Source of the DNA: Bdellovibrio sp. ZAP7
GTDB taxonomy: Bacteria > Bdellovibrionota_B > Oligoflexia > Oligoflexales > RGVZ01
Length of the DNA stretch: 64,000 bases
Direction of reading: 5' to 3'
NCBI GenBank assembly: GCA_945900755.1
Contig: CAMDKS010000016.1
Coordinates: 1 to 64,000, forward strand
The notes under the pieces are model-generated. The model made no database searches, had not been told where the DNA came from, and was given only the letters and a program-made list of their open reading frames with translations. This document shows positions 57,238 through 64,000 of this stretch, in pieces; position 1 is the first letter of the stretch; every line of letters begins with the position of its first letter. A program made the position numbers and the translations under genes.

Positions 57238-58995
57238 ATGACCACGTCCAATACACGTCTCGCTGCATGGGTGAACGAAGTCGCCGCCAAAACTAAACCT
57301 GATCGAATTCATTGGTGCACCGGCAGTGCTGATGAGAAAAAAATTCTGATAGAAGAAATGCAGTTGGCAGGATCTCTGATTGCTCTCAACACAGAAACTC
57401 ATCCGGGATGCTACCTCCATCGCTCAGATCCAAGCGACGTTGCACGAACAGAGCATCTTACTTTTGTTTGCTCAAAGAACAAAGACGACGCCGGTCCAAA
57501 CAACAACTGGATGGAGCCGTCAGAAGGTCACAAGAAAATCGACGCCTTGTTTGCAGGCTGCATGCGGGGACGTACGATGTATGTTATTCCTTACTGCATG
57601 GGTCCTATTAATTCGCCACTTTCACGCTGTGGCGTTGAAATTACGGATAGTGCCTACGTCGTCTTGAACATGCGCATTATGACGCGGATGGGCGATAAGC
57701 CTCTGGCTCGCATTGAAAAAGAAGACTCGTTCGTTAAAGGCTTGCACTCCACAGGAGACCTTTCCCCTGACCGTCGCTTTGTGATGCATTTTCCAGAAGA
57801 ACTTTCTATCAAGTCGATTGGTTCAGGTTACGGCGGTAATGCCTTACTTGGAAAAAAATGTCATGCCCTTCGCCTCGGCTCTTGGCAAGCGAAGTCTGAG
57901 GGTTGGCTGGCGGAACACATGTTGATTGTTGGCATCGAAAATCCTGCTGGCAAACGTCATTACGTCGCCGCCGCCTTTCCATCCGCTTGTGGCAAAACCA
58001 ATCTCGCGATGCTAATCCCTCCTCAAGCCTACCGCGAAAAGGGCTGGAAAGTTTTCACTGTTGGCGACGATATCGCGTGGATTCATCCAGGAAAAGATGG
58101 TCGTCTGTACGCCATTAATCCTGAAGCAGGTTACTTTGGCGTGGCTCCAGGCACAGCCTCTGATACGAATCCTACGGCCTTAAACATGCTAAATAAGGAC
58201 GCCATATTTACGAACGTGGCCGTCACCAAAGATCTTCAACCTTGGTGGGAAGGGCTCACTAAATCTGCTCCTGAGGGACTTACTGATTGGCAAGGACGGG
58301 CTTGGGAGTCTGGAAAAGGCCCCGCCGCTCACCCAAATAGTCGCTTCACAGTTTCTGCTTCACAGTGTGGTAGCTACACACCTGAAGCCGAGGCCTCGGA
58401 CGGTGTGCCGTTATCGGCGATTATCTTCGGAGGGCGCCGCAAGGAGCTTTCTCCTCTCGTGGTGGAATCTGTGTCGTGGGCACACGGCGTATTTTTGGGA
58501 GCCTCGGTGGCCTCAGAAACGACGGCAGCGGCAACCGGCGCCGTTGGAGTGGTTCGTCGTGACCCGATGGCCATGCAGCCTTTTTGCGGCTACAATTTCG
58601 GTGACTATTGGACCCACTGGCTGTCGATGGGCAAAAAATACAACAATCTCCCGAAAATTTTCCACGTCAATTGGTTTCGTCAGGACAAAGCTGGCCGCTT
58701 TATGTGGCCAGGATTTGGTGACAATATGCGTGTTCTTGAGTGGGTATTGGCACGATGTGAGGGCAAGGGCGAAGCGGTTCGCACGCCTATCGGATTCTTG
58801 CCTACGAACAGCGCCATTAATACTGAGGGCACGGGCCTGACCAAAGAAACGATGCGTGAGCTTCTAGCCATTGAAGCGCCTGCGTGGAAAAATGAGATGT
58901 CTGGAATTCAAGAATACTTTTCCAAGTTCGGCTCACACATGCCAGCAGAACTAGGAAATGAACTGAAGCGAATTTCTAGCGAATTACACGGATAG
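57238..58995 (+). CDS. pckG: Phosphoenolpyruvate carboxykinase (GTP)
   Basis: FPSACGKTNLAML, GDDIAWIH, CGYNFGDYWTHWL, NWFRQDKAGRFMWPGFGDNMRVLEW. Confidence 0.96.
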   Translation: MTTSNTRLAAWVNEVAAKTKPDRIHWCTGSADEKKILIEEMQLAGSLIALNTETHPGCYLHRSDPSDVARTEHLTFVCSKNKDDAGPNNNWMEPSEGHKKIDALFAGCMRGRTMYVIPYCMGPINSPLSRCGVEITDSAYVVLNMRIMTRMGDKPLARIEKEDSFVKGLHSTGDLSPDRRFVMHFPEELSIKSIGSGYGGNALLGKKCHALRLGSWQAKSEGWLAEHMLIVGIENPAGKRHYVAAAFPSACGKTNLAMLIPPQAYREKGWKVFTVGDDIAWIHPGKDGRLYAINPEAGYFGVAPGTASDTNPTALNMLNKDAIFTNVAVTKDLQPWWEGLTKSAPEGLTDWQGRAWESGKGPAAHPNSRFTVSASQCGSYTPEAEASDGVPLSAIIFGGRRKELSPLVVESVSWAHGVFLGASVASETTAAATGAVGVVRRDPMAMQPFCGYNFGDYWTHWLSMGKKYNNLPKIFHVNWFRQDKAGRFMWPGFGDNMRVLEWVLARCEGKGEAVRTPIGFLPTNSAINTEGTGLTKETMRELLAIEAPAWKNEMSGIQEYFSKFGSHMPAELGNELKRISSELHG

Positions 58996-59002
58996 TCTAT
59001 TG

Positions 59003-59040
59003 TTGACGTGTGGACTGACAAGTTCACACGTCAAATATTT
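59003..59040 (+). terminator. Rho-independent terminator of pckG overlapping the stop region of the convergent oxidase gene
   Basis: TTGACGTGTG / CACACGTCAA stem followed by ATATTTTT. Confidence 0.8.
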
Positions 59041-60475
59041 TTCCTGGGTTTAAGATCCCTTTGGGGTCCCACAATCGTTTTGTTTGCCTCATCCAAGACA
59101 CTTCTTGAGCAGTCCTAGTGAAATGCAGATCTTTTTTCTTGGTAAGACCGATTCCGTGTTCTGCCGAAATACTGCCTTTGAACTTGGTCAATAATTTAAA
59201 AATTTGTTCTTCAATGGTACGTGCGGCCACTTGAAATTCTTTTGGATTTCGCTCCTTTGGTGAAACATAATTGATGTGCAAATTGCCGTCACCAATGTGA
59301 CCAAAAAGCACTAGCTCCATGGCGTCGCTCGCAGGTCCGTTTGTGGCACTGCTGCTCATTTTAGTGAGAAGCTTTTCTAGCTCCTTCACAAAGGGATCCA
59401 ACTGATCAATGGCCAATGAAATGTCGTTTTTGCGCACTTGGCCATGGGCAGCTAGGGATTCCGTAATATTTTCACGCAGCCCCCAAAACTCCTTAAATTG
59501 CGTTGAATTGGCGGCAATTGTGGCATCGGAAATCAGGCCTTGGTCAAATAATTTTTCTAGCAAGGTCTCCATTTCTGGTTCGCTACCTGGTTGCTCAATC
59601 TCAAGCAAAACATAAAAGGGAGAGCTCGCTGCAAACGGGGTTCTTGCTCCAGGAAGACGAGCCAACACGATCTTGTGGGCAACCTGTGTAAAGAATTCAA
59701 AGGCCGTTACGGAAACGGCTGCCAGACTGCATTCAGTCAATATTTTTGGAATCTTTTCAAACACGTCGACAGCCATGATCGCCAACTGAAGATTGCGCGG
59801 TTTAGGCATCAGACGCAAAACAGCTTTTGTTACGATGCCAAGGGTGCCCTCGCTGCCAATAAACAGGTGCTTCAGATCATACCCAGAATTGTTTTTGCGC
59901 AGCCCCACATTCATATCTAAAATATCACCGTTAGCCAGCACGACTTCGAGCCCTAATACCTGTTCGCGGGTGCCGCCATACTTAATCAATTTAACGCCGC
60001 CTGCATTCGTGGCGATATTGCCGCCGATGTGGCAGCTTCCTTTGGAGGCGAGATCCAACGGAAAAAACAAACCGATATATTTTGCGGCCTCTTGCAGCGC
60101 TTGAGTCGTCACCCCGGCCTCGGTGGTAATCGTAAGCCCTGTTGAATCAACGTCCAAAATCTTACACATGCGCGATAGACTCATAACCACCTCGCCCTCA
60201 CTAGCGACGGCTCCCGCACAAAGCCCTGTGCGCCCACCTGACGGGGTTACGGCCAATTCATTTTCGTGGCAGTAGGCCATAATTTTACTTACTTCGGCCG
60301 TATTTTGCGGCAAAACAATGCAAAGAGGCTTTGGCTCATATACTTTTGTCCAGTCTGTACCCCAAGTTTTCAGATCAAGCGCACCAGTCAAAACAAAGGA
60401 CTCGCCAACAAGGGCTCTCAAGTATTTAATCGCCTCGACAGTAGAAACTTTTGGAGTCAGATGGGCATGGGTCAT
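59024..60475 (-). CDS. FAD-linked oxidase (GlcD / D-lactate dehydrogenase type)
   Basis: PSGGRTGLCAGAVASEGEVVMSLSRM; HIGDGNLHINY; SAEHGIGLTKK. Confidence 0.9.
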   Translation of the reverse strand: MTHAHLTPKVSTVEAIKYLRALVGESFVLTGALDLKTWGTDWTKVYEPKPLCIVLPQNTAEVSKIMAYCHENELAVTPSGGRTGLCAGAVASEGEVVMSLSRMCKILDVDSTGLTITTEAGVTTQALQEAAKYIGLFFPLDLASKGSCHIGGNIATNAGGVKLIKYGGTREQVLGLEVVLANGDILDMNVGLRKNNSGYDLKHLFIGSEGTLGIVTKAVLRLMPKPRNLQLAIMAVDVFEKIPKILTECSLAAVSVTAFEFFTQVAHKIVLARLPGARTPFAASSPFYVLLEIEQPGSEPEMETLLEKLFDQGLISDATIAANSTQFKEFWGLRENITESLAAHGQVRKNDISLAIDQLDPFVKELEKLLTKMSSSATNGPASDAMELVLFGHIGDGNLHINYVSPKERNPKEFQVAARTIEEQIFKLLTKFKGSISAEHGIGLTKKKDLHFTRTAQEVSWMRQTKRLWDPKGILNPGKIFDV

Positions 60476-60624
60476 GGTATAAATTTCCTGTCATAAAGAC
60501 CGTGATAGATGGCGTTTTATTTAAAGACAATTAATTTGCACACTTTCAAAAAAACAGTTACCAAAAATCCTAGCACATCACAGGCAAGATGTTGCCTGCA
60601 AACATTCGTTCTTGGAGGTTCTAC

Positions 60625-61584
60625 ATGACAACTCTCCTCAGTGAAGTCTATCAAAGCATTCTATCCTCTCCCTTAGATGATCATCTATGGTCCTCACACA
60701 TTTGGCAGGGACCGAGCCCGGTAGACCTAGCCTTGTGGCATTCCCAAGGTTTTGCCGTCTATCAGGGAAAAATTAGAACTGTATTAAGTCGAGACGGCCG
60801 CATTCAAATGCTTCATTCAGACCGCCTGACGGCCTTCGACCGCTTGATCGATCATGTTCCGTTAAAGGGCGTGATCCTCGCATCCATCTCCAAATTTTGG
60901 CTGGAAGAGGCTGCGAAAATAGTGCCCACCCACTTTATTGAGACCCTCGGGTCTCGGGCACTAATCACGGAAAGCCTCGAACCCATCAAAGCTGAAGTGG
61001 TGGTGCGAGGTTATTTAGCCGGCTCCATCCTGCGAGCTTATGCTGTGGGTGAGCGGGTTTTTTGTGGAGTCAGGCTACCTGAGGGGCTAAAGCCCTTTGG
61101 CCGCCTTCCAGAGCCTATCATCACTCCGACCACTAAAGCGGCCGCGTTTGAACATGATGAAAACACCACCGCCGCGGAACTCATCCGCCGCAATGTTTGT
61201 ACGCAAAAGGAGTGGGATACTCTTTCGGCGATGGCCTTTAAAGTTTTTGAGCTTGGCACAAAAATATACGCCGAAAAAGGCTGGCTACTCGTGGATACCA
61301 AATATGAATTTGGCCGCACCTCTGATGGCACGATTAAACTTATCGACGAAGTGCACACACCTGATAGCAGCCGACTATGGAATATTGCGTCATACCAGAA
61401 CCGGATGCAAAAAAACGAGCCCCCGGAAATGTTAGACAAAGAAAACGTGCGGCGTTGGCTCCTTGACCACGGATTTTCGGGACATGGAGATGTGCCCGCT
61501 GTCCCGCGATCCATTTTGATTGAATTGGCGCAAATCTATTTGTTGGTCGCTGAGACTCTGATAGGCAAGCCACTTACGACGTGA
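60625..61584 (+). CDS. purC: Phosphoribosylaminoimidazole-succinocarboxamide synthase
   Basis: YQGKIRTVL...SDRLTAFD...VVRGYLAGS...DTKYEFGRTSDGTIKLIDEVHTPDSSR. Confidence 0.95.
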   Translation: MTTLLSEVYQSILSSPLDDHLWSSHIWQGPSPVDLALWHSQGFAVYQGKIRTVLSRDGRIQMLHSDRLTAFDRLIDHVPLKGVILASISKFWLEEAAKIVPTHFIETLGSRALITESLEPIKAEVVVRGYLAGSILRAYAVGERVFCGVRLPEGLKPFGRLPEPIITPTTKAAAFEHDENTTAAELIRRNVCTQKEWDTLSAMAFKVFELGTKIYAEKGWLLVDTKYEFGRTSDGTIKLIDEVHTPDSSRLWNIASYQNRMQKNEPPEMLDKENVRRWLLDHGFSGHGDVPAVPRSILIELAQIYLLVAETLIGKPLTT

Positions 61585-62424
61585 TCAGGCGTCCAATTGC
61601 TTTAAAATAGCACTCGCCAGCCATTCAGGATCATCATAGACCAGTTCATGGCCTGCGGTGGCATGATTTAAAATCACGGAACCTTTAACATGCTTGTGTA
61701 TAAATTCGCTGTTGGCCGGATTCACGAATAAATCATTTTCACTTTTAACCACCGTAACCGGACAGCCCACTGCCGCCATTTCACTTATGCCAGCAAATTT
61801 TCTGGCGGCCATTAATTGGGCCCAAACATTTGTGACGGCCGGCTTCGAAACGGCATCAATCGCCGCCCACGCACCGGCCATTTTTGATGTTTTGTCACTG
61901 GTCGTCTCTGGCCCAAGTAAAATTTTGGCGAGTCGTTCGTAGCCGTGCTTAGAACCCACCAATATTGAGCCTATAGCGACAAGACCACGGCGACTGATCC
62001 GAGATAGCTTTGCGGCGGCTACGCTTGAGTTGACTAACATGAGGCTCGCTACAAGTTGCGGTTTCATGGCTGCAACCGACAATGCGATCATGCCGCCGAG
62101 TGAAACGCCAATGATGTGAGCTCCCGCGGGTGCTTCTTTGGCAATGATAAGGGCGACATCATCGGCAAATTCATCGATATTTTGATGGCAATTGATTTTG
62201 ATAGAACTTGATCGGCCAAAGCCTCTATTATCAATCGCGATAACCCGGATACCTTTGGTGGCCAAAAAATTCTCAAAACCAAGCCAATGCTCCGACCATC
62301 TGCCAAGTCCCCGCAGCAGGACGACCGTTTTTTTACCGTCCCCAATAACTCGGTAGTGAACGCCGTCCATCGACTTGTGAGATAAATTTTCAGGTGCTTT
62401 GTTACTCGTTAAAGACTCGTTCAT
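61585..62424 (-). CDS. Alpha/beta hydrolase
   Basis: HIIGVSLGGMIALSVAA; start MNESLTS chosen to avoid overlap with the upstream gene (ORF track start 62508). Confidence 0.85.
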   Translation of the reverse strand: MNESLTSNKAPENLSHKSMDGVHYRVIGDGKKTVVLLRGLGRWSEHWLGFENFLATKGIRVIAIDNRGFGRSSSIKINCHQNIDEFADDVALIIAKEAPAGAHIIGVSLGGMIALSVAAMKPQLVASLMLVNSSVAAAKLSRISRRGLVAIGSILVGSKHGYERLAKILLGPETTSDKTSKMAGAWAAIDAVSKPAVTNVWAQLMAARKFAGISEMAAVGCPVTVVKSENDLFVNPANSEFIHKHVKGSVILNHATAGHELVYDDPEWLASAILKQLDA

Positions 62425-62452
62425 TTGTAATGCCCCCGTTAACGCCAGATGG

Positions 62453-63403
62453 CTATTTTTTGGATGCTTCTTTAAAATAGGGAATACTTTTTTCGAGACC
62501 ATCTGCAAGTTTCACTTTGGGCGACCAATCCTTGAGAATTGATTTTGTGAGTGTTAAATCTGGTCGTCGCTGCTTTGGATCATCGGCCGGCAGAGGTTTA
62601 AAAATGATCTGTGATTTGCTATCCGTTTTCGCCACGACGAGTTCAGCCAATTCCAGCATAGTAAACTCATCATCATTGCCAAGATTAAGGGGGCCGGTGG
62701 CACCCTCCGTATGAGCAAAGCGAAATATTCCGTCTACAAGGTCGTCGACGTAACAAAAAGACCGCGTTTGTTTTCCATCACCAAACATGGTGAGGGGCTC
62801 GCCTCGGAGGGCTTGGACAATGAAATTACTAACCACACGGCCATCATCCACCGCCATATTGGGTCCATACGTATTGAATATTCGTATCACCCGCACATCC
62901 ACGCTGTGGGTGCGGTGGTAGTCGAAGCATAGGGTCTCGGCTGCGCGTTTGCCTTCGTCATAGCAACTTCTAATGCCGATAGGGTTAACATTTCCCCAGT
63001 ACGTTTCTTTTTGTGGGTGTTGGTGCGGATCTCCGTAAACCTCGCTGGTGCTTGCTTGCAAAATTCTCGCTTTAGTACGTTTTGCAAGACCAAGCATATT
63101 CATAGTCCCCAGCACGCTTGTTTTCATGGTCCATATGGGATCGGATTGATAATGAACTGGGCTAGCTGGACATGCAAAATTGAGAATTAAATCAGCTTCA
63201 CATTCCAGAGGCTGAATAATGTCGTGTGTAAGAATCTTGAACCGCGGATTTTTCAGCAGTGGTTCAATGTTGGATTTTTGACCAGTGTGGAACGTATCGA
63301 CAGCAACAACGTCCCAACCATCGTTCAAAAATTTTGTGCACAAATGGCTGCCAATAAACCCTGCGCCACCGGTTATCACCACTCGATTTCGGCCAAAACC
63401 CAT
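62453..63403 (-). CDS. UDP-glucuronate decarboxylase-type NAD-dependent epimerase/dehydratase
   Basis: [72 protein letters not shown]. Confidence 0.9.
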   Translation of the reverse strand: MGFGRNRVVITGGAGFIGSHLCTKFLNDGWDVVAVDTFHTGQKSNIEPLLKNPRFKILTHDIIQPLECEADLILNFACPASPVHYQSDPIWTMKTSVLGTMNMLGLAKRTKARILQASTSEVYGDPHQHPQKETYWGNVNPIGIRSCYDEGKRAAETLCFDYHRTHSVDVRVIRIFNTYGPNMAVDDGRVVSNFIVQALRGEPLTMFGDGKQTRSFCYVDDLVDGIFRFAHTEGATGPLNLGNDDEFTMLELAELVVAKTDSKSQIIFKPLPADDPKQRRPDLTLTKSILKDWSPKVKLADGLEKSIPYFKEASKK

Positions 63404-63525
63404 ATCAAACCTTCCTTAAAGACTTTTGCGCATCGCGAGTTCGTTCGGACGGCTTCGTAGGCGCACTCTACTAGGCGTGATACTCGCTCACTAGCATAGC
63501 TGCTTTAGGGCCAAACCGTCTAGCC

Positions 63526-63553
63526 CGTTTCTGGCGCGAAAGCGCCAGAAACG
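63526..63553. other. Perfect 12-bp hairpin with GAAA tetraloop, intergenic
   Basis: CGTTTCTGGCGC-GAAA-GCGCCAGAAACG. Confidence 0.85.
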
Positions 63554-63794
63554 TGTCCTGACCCCGTAGGGCGAAGGATACCAGCGAATATAAGCCTTCT
63601 GGCTTTTCTGATCCTTGCACTTTGATTTAGAGCTTTTTCATTGAGACTCATTTTAAAATTTGTAGTTCTGGCACTTTCATTTCACCTCAAGGCCAAGTAC
63701 AATTGGACAACGAAAATACATATTGCTGCGTATATTTTACTCACGCTGCTGTAAGTAAATTGTTTAGTCAACCGTAAGTAAGAGGAATCCAATT

Positions 63795-64000
63795 ATGAAC
63801 ATCCATGAATATCAGGCCAAAGCATTATTCGCTCTAAGCGGGGTACCAGTGCCAGAAGGCTACTTTGCAGGAAGTCCAATCGAAGCTGAGTTTGCATTTC
63901 GACGCCTTGGTGGCCCTGTGGCCGTTGTTAAGGCTCAGGTTCATGCGGGCGGCCGCGGAAAGGGTGGGGGAGTTAAACTCGTTAAGTCTCCTGACGAATG
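63795..64000 (+). CDS. sucC: Succinyl-CoA ligase beta subunit, N-terminal part (runs off the right edge)
   Basis: [25 protein letters not shown]...[25 protein letters not shown]. Confidence 0.95.
   Translation, partial: MNIHEYQAKALFALSGVPVPEGYFAGSPIEAEFAFRRLGGPVAVVKAQVHAGGRGKGGGVKLVKSPDE

Noticed and set aside
63526-63553. Possible c-di-GMP-I (GEMM) riboswitch because of the GAAA-capped helix
   Set aside because: The conserved core (such as GGTGACGCAAAGCC) is absent nearby.
1-64000. CRISPR arrays, tRNA/rRNA genes, toxin-antitoxin pairs, restriction or retron-like defence systems
   Set aside because: No regularly spaced repeats, cloverleaf-like sequences or diagnostic motifs were seen by eye; a tRNAscan/CRISPRfinder/DefenseFinder run would be decisive.

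Overview
The window looks like an ordinary chromosomal segment of a Gram-negative, flagellated, predator-like deltaproteobacterial / Bdellovibrionota-type bacterium. That taxon is inferred from gene content and style only. From left to right it holds: the end of a probable ISAs1-type insertion sequence; a secreted papain-like protease with an outer-membrane partner; the rpmH-rnpA-yidD-yidC-jag-mnmE block; a nest of mobile-element remnants carrying one complete IS66-family element (10299-13410, with 8-bp target duplication GGTAAAAG on both sides); an HD hydrolase; decayed permease debris; an XRE regulator / catalase-like / SnoaL-like group; a phosphohexomutase; ssb; smc; hldD; tatB-like; lysA; a large flagellar export/regulatory operon (fliL-M-N-O-P-Q-R-flhB-A-F-G-fliA-cheY-PilZ-like-DUF2802-like) with a good sigma-54 promoter; a vWA lipoprotein; a double pseudo-receiver/TPR protein; pckG; a FAD-linked oxidase; purC; a UDP-sugar epimerase/decarboxylase; and the start of sucC. 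I found no CRISPR array, tRNA, rRNA or recognisable defence island. I do not see a clear-cut new multi-gene system. The best leads are the nested transposon graveyard with exact IS66 boundaries, a C9 tract inside fliO, an orphan terminator/hairpin (candidate sRNA) upstream of the flagellar operon, the FliL tandem repeats, degenerate receiver domains, and two repeat-built secreted proteins of unknown function. All family calls come from reading the sequence and motif recall; no database search was run.
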